The translations under genes and the position numbers were made by a program. Below, one piece after another: positions 18,572 to 29,100 of a stretch of 64,000 bases of DNA. Location of the stretch: NCBI GenBank assembly GCA_052161605.1, contig CP197409.1; one strand, written 5' to 3'. Every line of letters begins with the position of its first letter. Positions within the stretch are counted from its first letter, which is position 1. The DNA is from JBKCUI01 sp052161605. Lineage in GTDB: Bacteria; Planctomycetota; Planctomycetia; Pirellulales; Pirellulaceae. The notes beneath the pieces were generated by a model. That model was not told where the DNA came from, did not search any database, and was given only the letters and a program-made list of their open reading frames with translations.

Positions 18572-19921
18572 ATGTTAAAACATATTCTTCGCTTCGGCTG
18601 CTGCTTAACGGTGTTAGCTTTGCCGCAGATGACTCGAGCCGACTTCCCTCAGTTCCGTGGGACGGGTGGTTCGGCGAAAGGTGCACTAGCTAACGCTCCC
18701 CTGGAATGGTCGGACTCAACGAATCTCGCGTGGAAGGTGCCTGTACCCGGCACGGGCTGGTCGCAGCCAATTATCGTAGGTGATAGCCTCTTCGTCACTT
18801 CAGCGGTTTCCGACCAAGATCTTAAGCCTAAGAACTTTTCTGGCGGAGCACGCATGCCGCAAAGCATGGGACTGGGAGGCTTGACCCCAGCTCCGAAAAC
18901 AAATATCGCCTGGCAAGTGCACTCGTACGAGCCCCAGTCAGGTGAGAAGCGATGGAGCACAACCGTCTGCGAGGGGCAGCCTAAGTATCCCGTTCATCCC
19001 TCGAACACCTATGCGACCGAGACCCCAGTGGGTAATTCCAAAGGAATCGTCGCCTTCTTTGGAGCTACCGGTATTGCAGCCGGTTTGTCACCCGATGGCG
19101 AGATGCGCTGGAAGCAGGAGCTCGGCGTGTTTCCGACCAACAATGGTTTCGGCACCGGCAGTTCGCTTGCTATCCACGATGATCTCGTTTTCATCCAACA
19201 CTTCACGGAGGGGAGTGCATTCGTTGTCGCCTTGCATGTTGAGACTGGCGAAAAGAAGTGGTCTCACCAGCGCGAACGCAAGGGGAGTTCGTGGGCCTCT
19301 CCGATCGTTTGGAGTAACCAGCAGAGAACAGAGCTCGTTATTTCCGGTGGTGAACTGATCGAATCTTTAGATCCGAAAACTGGCGAGATTCTATGGCGGG
19401 TTGCCAACGTCAAAGCCCCGACGGCATGTTCGATCGCGTCGGACGAGAGTCGTATCTACTTTGGTGGCTCCGATCCGATGTCAAAAGGCCCGCTGTTCGC
19501 ACTTCGTGCAGGAACTGCAGGCGATCTGTCCCCCAAGAAAAAGAACGAAGCCTTCGAGGGTTGTGATTGGGTAGAGAAGAAAGCCGCACCAGGGATGGCC
19601 TCCCCATTGTCGACAGGGACGTTCGTCTTTGTGAACGACAACAACATTCTTCGAGTCTATGAGGCTGCTACGGGCAACAAGGTTAACGAACGGAGAATAG
19701 ACGGTTTTGGGTCTATCGCTGCGAGTCCTATTTTGCTCAACGACAAGATTCTCTATCTGGATGAGCAAGGCAACGGAATCTTGATCAAGGCAGACGCTTC
19801 TTGCGAAACGATTGGTAGAGGGAAGTTGGATGACACCTTTTGGGCGACTCCGGCAATCGATAACGAATCTATCTACTTCCGAGGCATCGAATATCTATAT
19901 TGCATCCGAAAAACCCCGTAG
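18572..19921 (+). CDS. secreted PQQ-like beta-propeller (BamB-type) protein
   Basis: 449 residues from ATG 18572. Signal peptide (MLKHILRFGCCLTVLAL to about MTRA), then DFPQFRGTGG and PQQ-like blades (MRWKQELGVFPTNNGFG, SLDPKTGEILWRVANVK). Full length for a single-propeller planctomycete protein. These proteins are exported and usually have no demonstrated PQQ or enzyme activity; a BamB-like scaffold role is conceivable. The start at 18572 is preferred over 18557 because AAAGG lies 8 nt upstream of it. It shares strand and family with the preceding gene, suggesting duplication and divergence. Confidence 0.85.
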   Translation: MLKHILRFGCCLTVLALPQMTRADFPQFRGTGGSAKGALANAPLEWSDSTNLAWKVPVPGTGWSQPIIVGDSLFVTSAVSDQDLKPKNFSGGARMPQSMGLGGLTPAPKTNIAWQVHSYEPQSGEKRWSTTVCEGQPKYPVHPSNTYATETPVGNSKGIVAFFGATGIAAGLSPDGEMRWKQELGVFPTNNGFGTGSSLAIHDDLVFIQHFTEGSAFVVALHVETGEKKWSHQRERKGSSWASPIVWSNQQRTELVISGGELIESLDPKTGEILWRVANVKAPTACSIASDESRIYFGGSDPMSKGPLFALRAGTAGDLSPKKKNEAFEGCDWVEKKAAPGMASPLSTGTFVFVNDNNILRVYEAATGNKVNERRIDGFGSIAASPILLNDKILYLDEQGNGILIKADASCETIGRGKLDDTFWATPAIDNESIYFRGIEYLYCIRKTP

Positions 19922-19950
19922 ATCGCCTCCGAATAGAAGCAACACGAGCG

Positions 19951-20961
19951 CTAAGGTTTATCGATAACAGCTTGGATTTGTATGGCTTTTCGGCCTTTGT
20001 AAGCGCCGGCTGACGCGAGGAACTTAACGCGATCCGAGATTTCAATTTCAAGCGGTTCGCGAGTATCTTTCTCGGTTGTTATGATGTCACCAATTTCTAA
20101 ATCGAACAAATCTGCCGTTTTGATCGTGGATCTGGCCAGGGTGACTATCACTTCCGCATTAGAGCCATCTAGCCTATCGGTTATCTGCTGGACGGAATTC
20201 TCCGACGTTCTTGCTGAGGCGTAACCAACCCAACTGTTGCTGGTCAGCTTGCTGTTTACCCGCTCGATTGTATTGAAGGGGATACACAAATTGATCATGC
20301 CTCGAACTTGTCCAATCGACAGCTCGAAACTGACCATCACAACCACTTCGTTTGGTGGCACGATCTGCACGAGTTGCGGATTGCTTTCCACCCGTTCCAC
20401 TTCGATTTTTAGGTCAACAATGTTGGTCCAAGCGGAATGGAGCTCTCTGATAAAGACATTGGTGATGCGGCTTGCTAAACGCAACTCAATGTCTGATAGT
20501 GGCCGCTTAAGCGTGGAATCATTTGATGCTCCACCACCCAAAAGCCGATCGATAATGGGAAACAATAACCCAGGACTGATGTCCAGCACCCAGTTGCCCT
20601 CAAGCGGCATGGGCTTGAGAAGGTTAAAGCAAGTGGGAATGGTCAAACTATAGACGAACTCGCTATAGGTCAACTGATCGACACTGATCAACCTGACTTC
20701 CACCATCGTTCTCAGGACCGCTGAAAGGGATGCTCCAAGATTCCGAGAGAAGCCATCGTGCAAGGATTGCAATGCTCGCATCTGCTCTTTACCGACCCGC
20801 TCAGGCCGTTTGAAATCATACGCTAGGATGCGAACTTTTGGAGCCGCCGGTTTCTTAGCCTCTGGCTTCTTTGCTTCCGGGGGGGGCGGCGCGGCACCGC
20901 CAGCATCGAGAGACTTTAGTAGGTCTTCGACATCGTTCCGGCTCAATACGTCATCTGACAT
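19951..20961 (-). CDS. fliM: flagellar motor switch protein FliM
   Basis: 336 residues. The N-terminal CheY-P-binding segment is recognisable (VLSRNDVEDLLKSL), followed by a Pro/Lys/Ala linker. The FliM middle domain carries YDFKRPERVGKEQMRALQSL and LDISPGLLFPIIDRLLGGG, and the C-terminal SpoA domain covers about 250-330 (VTLARSTIKTADLFDLEIGD). FliM forms the C-ring of the flagellar switch with FliG and FliN and sets rotation direction. It stands without other flagellar genes here; proA follows upstream on the same strand with a 32-nt gap. All expected domains are present. Confidence 0.96.
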   Translation of the reverse strand: MSDDVLSRNDVEDLLKSLDAGGAAPPPPEAKKPEAKKPAAPKVRILAYDFKRPERVGKEQMRALQSLHDGFSRNLGASLSAVLRTMVEVRLISVDQLTYSEFVYSLTIPTCFNLLKPMPLEGNWVLDISPGLLFPIIDRLLGGGASNDSTLKRPLSDIELRLASRITNVFIRELHSAWTNIVDLKIEVERVESNPQLVQIVPPNEVVVMVSFELSIGQVRGMINLCIPFNTIERVNSKLTSNSWVGYASARTSENSVQQITDRLDGSNAEVIVTLARSTIKTADLFDLEIGDIITTEKDTREPLEIEISDRVKFLASAGAYKGRKAIQIQAVIDKP

Positions 20962-20993
20962 TCGGGTATCCCTCCCCTATTCACGAATTTAAC

Positions 20994-22271
20994 CTAGGAC
21001 CGAATCTGGCCGTTACCTGACACAACATACTTGTACGTCGTTAACTCTTTCAAACCGCACGGGCCTCTCGCATGAAACTTGTCGGTACTGATTCCTATCT
21101 CAGCTCCCAGGCCAAGTTGTCCGCCATCATTAAAACGGGTGGATGCATTTACCATGACCGCCGAGGAGTCGATCTCCAAAAGGAACTTCTGCGAAGCCTC
21201 TTGATTCCGCGTGATAATCGATTCGGTGTGCTTGGAACTGTAGCAGTTGATATGCTCGATCGCTTCGTCCAAGCTGTCGACAACTCGCACGCTCATGATG
21301 GGGCCTAAGTACTCTTTGCTCCAATCCTCTTCGGATGCACGGACCGCATTGCTGAGCAACCCACACGCGCGATCATCGGCTCTATACTCGATGTTGTACG
21401 GTTTCAACTGTTGCTCTAATCTGGGTAGAAACTGGGCTGCAATCCCTTGGTGTACCACCAAAGATTCCATTGCATTACAGACCCCCATTCTCTGACACTT
21501 GGCGTTTTCAACAATTCTTAAAGCCATGTCTAAATCGGCGTCCGCATCGATGTACACATGACAATTTCCATCATAATGCTTCAGGACTGGCATAGTGGCT
21601 TCTGAGACCACGCGTCGAATGAGCCCTTCGCCTCCACGAGGTATCACCAAATCGATCTGATCCGCGAGCTGCAATAAATGCCCCACCGCACTTCGATCGT
21701 TCGTCTCGATCAGCTGCAAAGCATCAACCGGAATCCCCGTGTCCAACGCGGCGTTTCGCAGTATCTCAACCAAGGCCCGCGAGCTGTGCATCGCTTCTTT
21801 GCCACCTCGCAGTATGATGGCGTTACCACTTTTCACAGCAATTGCAGCAGCATCGGCGGTTACGTTCGGTCTGGATTCGTAAATGAAAAAGATCACCCCC
21901 AGTGGCACTCGAACTTTTCTAATGCGAATCCCATTGGGGCGAGTGGATTCCTCCAGTATTTCGTTGACCGGATCGGAAAGATTGGCAACCTCCTCCAGTC
22001 CATTTGCAATCTGAGAAATGCGGTCCGTCGTTAGGAGCAAGCGATCTTTCTGCGCTTCGGTTAACTCCAGGCTTTCCGCTTGTTCGATGTCTAGTTGATT
22101 TGCCCGTAAAATGCGATCCGTCTTCAATCTGATTTGTTTCGCCGACTCTAAAAGCCAGTTGTTCTTTATGTCCGTTGATATGGAAACCAGAAGACGTGAC
22201 GCGATCTTGGCACGCTTTGCAACGTCGTGACAGTAACCGACAATATCAGCGTCTAGATTTGATGATGACAT
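20994..22271 (-). CDS. proA: glutamate-5-semialdehyde dehydrogenase
   Basis: 425 residues, full length for ProA. It reduces gamma-glutamyl phosphate to glutamate-5-semialdehyde with NADPH in proline biosynthesis (cytoplasm). Visible motifs: VPLGVIFFIYESRPNVTADA, KSGNAIILRGGKEA, and the catalytic Cys near residue 264 in MGVCNAMESLVVH. The C-terminal FNDGGQLGLGAEIGISTDK and ARGPCGLKELT are typical. I chose ATG 22271; a TTG at 22286 would add five residues and no ribosome site decides between them. No proB in the window. Confidence 0.96.
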   Translation of the reverse strand: MSSSNLDADIVGYCHDVAKRAKIASRLLVSISTDIKNNWLLESAKQIRLKTDRILRANQLDIEQAESLELTEAQKDRLLLTTDRISQIANGLEEVANLSDPVNEILEESTRPNGIRIRKVRVPLGVIFFIYESRPNVTADAAAIAVKSGNAIILRGGKEAMHSSRALVEILRNAALDTGIPVDALQLIETNDRSAVGHLLQLADQIDLVIPRGGEGLIRRVVSEATMPVLKHYDGNCHVYIDADADLDMALRIVENAKCQRMGVCNAMESLVVHQGIAAQFLPRLEQQLKPYNIEYRADDRACGLLSNAVRASEEDWSKEYLGPIMSVRVVDSLDEAIEHINCYSSKHTESIITRNQEASQKFLLEIDSSAVMVNASTRFNDGGQLGLGAEIGISTDKFHARGPCGLKELTTYKYVVSGNGQIRS

Positions 22272-22318
22272 GGACAACTTGTGCAAAATAGGAAACTCAC
22301 CGCCGGGAGTATCTCTAT

Positions 22319-23347
22319 TTAGCTCGGCAGGGTCAATCCGGAATCTGTAACGCTAGCATTGGCAATCTGATCTCCCTCTCCGGATTGCTTGAGACTCCCC
22401 CACAATGCAGCTCCCATCGCACCAGCATCATCGCCGAGCTTGGCCATCTTGATCTCAAACATACCGCTGTAGCATTGCAAGATATTCTTTTTGGCGGTCT
22501 TGGTGACTTCCTCCATGTAAATTTCCTGCAAGGCCTCGACCAAGCCACCTCCTAGAACGATGACTTCCGGGCAGAGCATGTGGATGACGTTGACCACGCT
22601 GTATCCAACTGTTTGGGCTGCACGCCGAATGATGTTCTCGACCGCTTTGTCTCCCTCGCGAATTGATTCAGCCAGTACCTTGCTCCGAATCTTTGATAGA
22701 TCCGTTCCGACCTGTTTGAACAAGTAGGGTGCCTCGCCGCGATAAGCCAACTTGGCGCACTCGGCTGCGATCGCCAATCGGCTCGCTTCGCTTTCGAGTG
22801 TTCCAGTCATATCGACTCCGCTGTTTCGATTCGATGATGCGACCCTAGTATGACCGATCTCCATAACCGAAGAGCGTTTGCTCCGGAGGATCTTTCCCTC
22901 GTACACGAAGCCACCACCAATTCCGGTCCCAGGGAAAATCCCTACCACGCTTTGAGCTCCCTGTCCGGCACCGAGTGAGTATTCTCCGTACACCCCGGCA
23001 TCGACATCGTTCAAAACCGAGACAGGTCGCTTGAGCTTTTCCTCGAGCATGGCGGACAATGGCACATTCTTCCAACCCAAATTCACGGCGACGTTGACGA
23101 CCCCTTTATCCATGTTCACGGGGCCAGGACAGCCCACACCGAGCGTTGCCATCTGATCAACGCTCAACCCAGCCTCTTCGAAAGTCTCTCGCACCAATTC
23201 GTGAATGCGATCCACGATAGCAGTCGGTCCGTCATTCCCCTTGGTCTTTTTCCGTTTGCGAGACACGATGCGGTTCTCGCGATCTAGCACCACGCACAAC
23301 ATTTTGGTGCCACCAAGATCGAAACCGCAAAGATATGGATTTTGCAT
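22319..23347 (-). CDS. ROK family sugar kinase-like protein
   Basis: 342 residues. Actin-like ATPase fold: phosphate-1 motif CGFDLGGTKMLCVVLD, connect and phosphate-2 regions GVGCPGPVNMDKGVV and GIFPGTGIGGGFVYEGK, adenosine region VIVLGGGLVEAL, and the C-terminal DDAGAMGAALWG. It probably phosphorylates a hexose such as glucose or N-acetylmannosamine. The usual zinc-binding CxCGxxGCxE motif that follows EIGH in ROK proteins is replaced here by a cysteine-free stretch (EIGHTRVASSNRNSGVDM), so metal binding at this site is lost. Start ATG 23347. Confidence 0.9.
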   Translation of the reverse strand: MQNPYLCGFDLGGTKMLCVVLDRENRIVSRKRKKTKGNDGPTAIVDRIHELVRETFEEAGLSVDQMATLGVGCPGPVNMDKGVVNVAVNLGWKNVPLSAMLEEKLKRPVSVLNDVDAGVYGEYSLGAGQGAQSVVGIFPGTGIGGGFVYEGKILRSKRSSVMEIGHTRVASSNRNSGVDMTGTLESEASRLAIAAECAKLAYRGEAPYLFKQVGTDLSKIRSKVLAESIREGDKAVENIIRRAAQTVGYSVVNVIHMLCPEVIVLGGGLVEALQEIYMEEVTKTAKKNILQCYSGMFEIKMAKLGDDAGAMGAALWGSLKQSGEGDQIANASVTDSGLTLPS

Positions 23348-23550
23348 TGAAAGCTACAGAAAAGCGGAATGAGTTTACCGTGTGCCTCAAAACTTGCCGG
23401 GAGACTTACAGGCTCGCGGTCGAAAGAACACACGACGATTATAGCTCAAACTCACACTAGTCAAAACGCCCCTACATAATGGCTACAGAAGCGTCTTGCT
23501 CGTCCAAAATAGGCTTTCACAAGGCGAAAGCCATGCAAGCTGTCCTCGCG

Positions 23551-26052
23551 TTAACGATCTCGTTTTCTCTTCTTTTGCTTGGGTTTCTTGTCAAAAGGCT
23601 TTTGTCCCCTCGAGCCTCTCGCACGATCCGATCTCTTACCAACACTAGTCAAAGGTACGGATCGGGTGATCTTTTCTAGTTCAAAAAGAAGCTGACGCTG
23701 CACCATGTCAATCGATTTAATCCGAACAATCACTTCATCCCCAAGGCGATAGTGATTGCCGCTCCTAAAGCCCTCTAGCGAATGGGTGTCTCTCGAAAAT
23801 CGATATCGATCCGGTGGTAAATCCTCTGTCCTTATAAAACCGTCGACCGGAATCTCTGTCGCCCGAACAGTCAAGCCAACCGACTTGACGCCAGCAACCA
23901 CGCCGCTCAAAAGCTCTCCTCGCTTCTTGGACAGAAAGTGCAGTAGCTTGACCTTGATCAATTCCCGCTCAGCCGCCTCTGCATTCTGCTCCATCGCGCT
24001 GCAGTGCTCACCAAGCCGCTCCAGAACCTGCTCGTCTTCCTTGGCTGGCTCGCCAGTAATCAGCTTCTGAACGATTCGGTGCACCACCAAATCGGGATAG
24101 CGACGAATCGGACTCGTGAAGTGACAGTAGTGCGACATGTTCAGCGCGTAGTGGCGTTCATGCGATGCTTGATAGACCGCTTTAGACATGCTTTTGAGAA
24201 TCGCATAGTTGACAGCATACTCGGTTGATAAGCCACGTACGCTGTTGACCACGCGTTGTATCTCAAAACGACTCTCTAGATCCTCAGACTCGATTCCCAA
24301 CGAGTTTACAAATTGATTGAGTTGCCGCAGCTTCAATCGATTTGGGGGGGCGTGAGCACGCCTTAGAAAAGGTAGCTCTAGCTCATCTAACCAAGATGCA
24401 ACGGCCTCGTTAGCGGCCAGCATGAACTCCTCGATCACTTGATGGCTCTCGGTATGATGAACCAAATGAGCTCCCTTTACCTTGCCGGATTTATCGAGAT
24501 CGATTTTGACCTCCGGTAAAACCAGCTCCAAGGCCCCCTGCTCGTTCCTGCGTCGCCTTAGCATCATGGCTAGCTCATGCATGCGCTCGACCACCAAGTA
24601 AACCTCGGGGGAGAGTTTCTCGCGCCACTCTTCGCGATTCGCCAAGAAGTGATCGATCTGCTCATAGTTAAAACGATAGTGATTGCGTATGACACTGTTA
24701 AAGACACGCTTGTAAAGAAGCACACCTTCCGGACTGAACTCCATAAAAACGGTCTTCGCCAAGCGGTTCTTATCAGGCTGCAACGAAGCGAGATGATTGC
24801 TGATGATCTCCGGGATCATCGGGATCACGCGATCAGGCAAATAGACACTGGTCGCTCGCCGTTGAGCCTCGATATCTAGTGCGCTTCCTACCGGAACGAA
24901 GTGCGATACGTCGGCGATGTGGACCTGCAGCTCCCAGTTCCCCTTTTCGTTCTTCGTAAGCGAGATGGCATCGTCAAAGTCACGCGCATCGAATGGGTCA
25001 ATCGTTACCGTCGTCGTACCGGTCAAATCAACACGCCCCTCGGGAATGACGGTATCATCGAACAAGTCGGCTTGTGCTCGCGCGACCTCGATGGCATTCT
25101 CAGGAAACTCCTCGGGAAGTCCGAATTGGTACATCACCGCCGACGTGTCAACAGCCGGATTCTTATTGCTTCCGAGCACCTTCATGATGACGGCTTCGCC
25201 CGGCTGAAAGAAGTCGGGAAAACGGACTAGTTCGACGATGATCTTGTCGTTCTCTTCGACGGGCAAACCACGCACATCACCGATCTTGACGGGGTGGCCT
25301 AGATTGGCACCGTCCAGCCACACGACTGCTTGCGATTCGATGTACTTGAACGTACCTGCAAACTCGCGTCGACCGCGCGCGACGATCTCCACAACCTTCC
25401 CCACTGTGCGATCATGGGTTCGTTCGGTAACCCGTACTTTGACGGTATCACCATCCATGGCATTCTTGGTGAATCGGGGAGGGATAAAAACTTCGTCTTC
25501 CGATTCCTTGCCCGCGATTTTAGGCAGCTTGACAAACCCAAACTGTCGAGTGGGGGCGATTCGAAATACTCCGACCAATTCTTTAGATCGTTTCCCCCCC
25601 TTAGAGCTTGACTCTTCATCGCCGGATTCGTCTTCAGCTAAATCATGCTCACCGTAAGAGTCGTCAGCAGTTTCCTCGTCGACCGTTTCGAGATCGTCAT
25701 GGAGTTCGTCATCGATTTCAGGCTCGTTGGTGATTTCAGGCTCGTTAGCCGGGCCGGTAAGCAGACCTCTGCCCTCAGACGGCTCTCTATGGTCTGGCTG
25801 CGGCTTGGGCCGAGGAGCACGGACGACAGGTTTGGCGGAGGGAGCGGCTGGGGAGTCGGGCCGTAAAACCAAATGATTGGAACCGAAGACGAGTCTCCCT
25901 TCGCGGACCAATTTCTTGATCGCTCGCCTTAGCTCGCGATAAGCGTCATCGGTCAACTTAAGGCTTTTATGAAGCCCCTTTGGCTTCATCGGTCGATATC
26001 CCTCCGCGTAAACGATACGGAGGATTTGTTCAGCAATAGTTTCAGAATTCAT
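23551..26052 (-). CDS. rnr: ribonuclease R
   Basis: 833 residues. N-terminal winged-helix-like region (AEQILRIVYAEGYRP), a long acidic linker (about residues 110-155, rich in Glu/Asp), two cold-shock/OB domains (FRIAPTRQFGFVKLP and FAGTFKYIESQAVVWL), and the RNB catalytic domain with the metal-binding motif IDPFDARDFDDAISL. The S1 domain near the C-terminus (GVVAGVKSVGLTVRATEIPV) is followed by a Lys/Arg-rich tail. RNase R is a processive 3'-5' exoribonuclease for structured RNA, rRNA quality control and mRNA decay. ATG 26052 is preferred over an in-frame TTG six codons upstream. Slightly longer than typical because of the acidic linker. Confidence 0.95.
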   Translation of the reverse strand: MNSETIAEQILRIVYAEGYRPMKPKGLHKSLKLTDDAYRELRRAIKKLVREGRLVFGSNHLVLRPDSPAAPSAKPVVRAPRPKPQPDHREPSEGRGLLTGPANEPEITNEPEIDDELHDDLETVDEETADDSYGEHDLAEDESGDEESSSKGGKRSKELVGVFRIAPTRQFGFVKLPKIAGKESEDEVFIPPRFTKNAMDGDTVKVRVTERTHDRTVGKVVEIVARGRREFAGTFKYIESQAVVWLDGANLGHPVKIGDVRGLPVEENDKIIVELVRFPDFFQPGEAVIMKVLGSNKNPAVDTSAVMYQFGLPEEFPENAIEVARAQADLFDDTVIPEGRVDLTGTTTVTIDPFDARDFDDAISLTKNEKGNWELQVHIADVSHFVPVGSALDIEAQRRATSVYLPDRVIPMIPEIISNHLASLQPDKNRLAKTVFMEFSPEGVLLYKRVFNSVIRNHYRFNYEQIDHFLANREEWREKLSPEVYLVVERMHELAMMLRRRRNEQGALELVLPEVKIDLDKSGKVKGAHLVHHTESHQVIEEFMLAANEAVASWLDELELPFLRRAHAPPNRLKLRQLNQFVNSLGIESEDLESRFEIQRVVNSVRGLSTEYAVNYAILKSMSKAVYQASHERHYALNMSHYCHFTSPIRRYPDLVVHRIVQKLITGEPAKEDEQVLERLGEHCSAMEQNAEAAERELIKVKLLHFLSKKRGELLSGVVAGVKSVGLTVRATEIPVDGFIRTEDLPPDRYRFSRDTHSLEGFRSGNHYRLGDEVIVRIKSIDMVQRQLLFELEKITRSVPLTSVGKRSDRARGSRGQKPFDKKPKQKKRKRDR

Positions 26053-26112
26053 CAATCTAGGATAACTCAAACCCTTGCAAATGGCTAGCGCGGCGATGAA
26101 TTCCAGGTTGAT

Positions 26113-29100
26113 CTAGTTGCGATTTACGAACTCATCCAAATTGAAAACCAAGTTCGACACCAGGCAAAGGGTTGCAACCTCCTGCGCCTTCAGGGTCGGG
26201 TCTGCGGGACTTTCTCCCACCTTTAGCAACCTCCGTGCATCTTCAAGAGACTCCTGAAATCGCTCTCGAAAGGCATCATAGGCGGATTGCAACCGGTCTA
26301 GCTCGCTTTCCGTGGGCTCCCTGGAAAGTGCGGTCCTAACAATGACCTGCAACCGATCTCGATCCGACGCCAAGTCTTGCCGGACAATGCTTTCGGCTAA
26401 GTGTCTGGCAGCTTCTACGTATTGAATGTCGTTCATAAGCTGCAACGCTTGCAAGGGCGTGTTGCTGCGTTCCCGACGACTACAAAACTGTTCGCGGTTC
26501 GGTGCATCAAAATTGCTCAGGAACGGAGGAGGAGCGGTCCGCTTGAAGAATGCGTAGATGCTGCGCCGGTAGATGCTGGCCCCATGATCCTGGACGTAGT
26601 AACGAGTGTTCGAGTCACCATATCCAACAGGCTCCCAAATTCCAGGGGGCTGGTATCCTTTGAAACCGACCCCTCCAAACTCCCGATTGAGCAGCCCTGC
26701 TGATGCCAAGACATTGTCTCGAATTTGCTCTGCATCCAATCGAATCCTAGGACCACGAGCAAGGTAGCGATTTTCCGGATCGATTGTTCCATCCTGTTCG
26801 TTTACTACGGCCGAACGCTGAAAGGCTCGAGTCATGACCAGTTTCTTCATCAGCTTCTTCATGTCCCATCCTCTAGCCATAAACTCAGCCGCTAATGCGT
26901 CCAGCAATTCAGGATGCGTGGGGGGCGTCCCCTGCGTGCCAAAGTCATCGCTCGTTTGAACCAGACCAGTTCCATAGACTTGTTGCCAGAGTCGATTGAC
27001 GGCAACTCGGGCGGTTAACGGATTCTCTGCCGAGACCAACCACTTGGCTAAATCCAATCGAGATGGGCGGGAATTCGGATCATCTCTTTTTAGAGAGGGC
27101 AAAAAGGCTGGAGTGTTCGGCTCTACCGCCTCACCTTTTTGGTCGTACTGCCCCCTGGTCATGATGTGCGCCTGCCGGGGCGTCGCTTCGTCACGATAGA
27201 CGAGTGTGCCGGGAATCTGACTTTCCAGGTCAGCGATCGCGATCCGAATTCTTTCCCATTCGGCGCGTGCTTGTCTTAACTCTTCGGAAACATCATCTCC
27301 GATGTAAGCATAGTAGTAGGCCGCTACGGCCGACTCCGTCTGTGCTTTCGATGCGGCATCTGCCTCATCGTTTTTGTTTGGTCCGTCTTTAATGGCTTTC
27401 CCGGTCAAGCCATCCGCTAGCGGTAGCGACCGTCCGGATTGCTTTTTCCACCAGGTGATCCATGAAGGTTCGGTGGTGGTTTGCTCGAAGCTTCCTGTGC
27501 ACACAAAGCCATCCCAGTCGCAAACGCCACCGAACAAACCAAACTGGAGTTCCTGCAATGAGGAGCCTGCCGGCAAGTCGGCCATCGAAACAGTTAGTTG
27601 TGTCCAAACGCCGGGCTTAGGGACTGGCCCGAGAATGGTCTTCTCATTTCCACCGACCGATCGCCCGTTTTCAACGGAGTTAGCCCATACTCGGCGAACT
27701 GCTTTGTTGTCGGCCTTTACTTGGACGTAAATGCTAACTGGCGTTTCGTATCTATCGGGCCTCACCCAGAAGCTCAGCGAGCCGTTCTTGGGCAACTCAT
27801 TGGTTAGCCACCCACCGGACAGAAATTGTTCAAACTTGTCTCCAAACGATTGGCGAATGAATCGTTGGCCCATGGGAGCATCTCCTGAGCTAACCCAAGT
27901 TTCCGCGTTGCGAGACGTGTTTCTCGCGCTAACGCTTAGGGGCATCAAGTCGTTCAACCAAACTTCTGAACGCCAAACGTGACTAGTGGCCGGGCCTTCT
28001 GAGATCTCAGTTGCAGTAGAGCTTTCCGAGGTAGCAGGTCGTGCGATCTGCAAATCAGAGCGACGCACGGGATTCCCAGCGATTGCCAGCAAGGCTGCTC
28101 GCAACTGCGATTCTTTGGCTTTGAGCTCTTCTAGTTTTTGTTGTTGCTCTGGAGTAGCGAGCTTCAAGAAAGGTTGCGTGTCGTGAATGTTGCCATCCAT
28201 TGCCGGGTCGGCAGCGCTGTAGAAAAAGGAATAGAGTGAGTAGAACTCTTTCGTCGAGAGTGGGTCATATTTATGATCGTGACATACGGCGCATCCACCT
28301 GTTAGGCCAAGCCAGGCTTGTACGGTGGTACTAGTTCGATCGACAGCGTAACGGTAGAGAAATTCTTCATTGATTGCTCCACCCTCGCTGGTTGTGACGT
28401 TGCAACGATTAAAGCCTGTCGCAACCAGTTGTTTCTTTGTGGGAGAGGGAAGCAAATCTCCTGCCAATTGTTCGATCGTAAATTGATCGTAAGGCAAATT
28501 TTCGTTGAAGGCATCGATCACCCAGTCGCGGTAAGCCCACATCGTTCGCTCATTATCCAAATGCAGACCGTGCGTGTCCCCATATCTAGCCACGTCGAGC
28601 CAATGCTTGGCCATCTCCTCACCGTAATGAGGGTTGCTTAAAAGTTCATCGACCAATTTTTCATACTGCTCATCCGACGGATCGCTAACGAAACGATTCA
28701 CTTGTTCTGGTGTTGGTGGCAAACCTGTTAGAGTTAAGGCGGCCCGACGAATCAAGGTTACTGGATCGGCTTTAGGCGTCGTCGTTAAGCCGACGTTCGC
28801 AATCTCTCGATCAAGCAGTTGGTCGATCGAGACATCGCCCGTCGTTGGTTGTACAGGTTCAAAGGACCAATGGTTTTCGTACTCAGCACCTTGTTCGATC
28901 CACAGCTTGATCAGCTCCTTCTCGTTTTCAGTCAGTTGACGATTGGATTGTGGAGGTGGCATCACCGAGTCGGGATCCTCAGACAGAATCCTGGCCCAGG
29001 CCATGCTGCGGTCCAAGTCCCCTGGCACAACGGGAGCGAGCCCATCTTCTCGAACCTCATGAGCACCCTCTACGGTATCGAGGCGCAGTCCAGCCTCGCG

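Noticed and set aside
24577..25657. Several plus-strand ORFs of 90-140 codons (for example 24577-24879 and 25238-25657).
   Set aside because: They lie opposite the RNase R gene and are antisense shadows caused by its codon bias.
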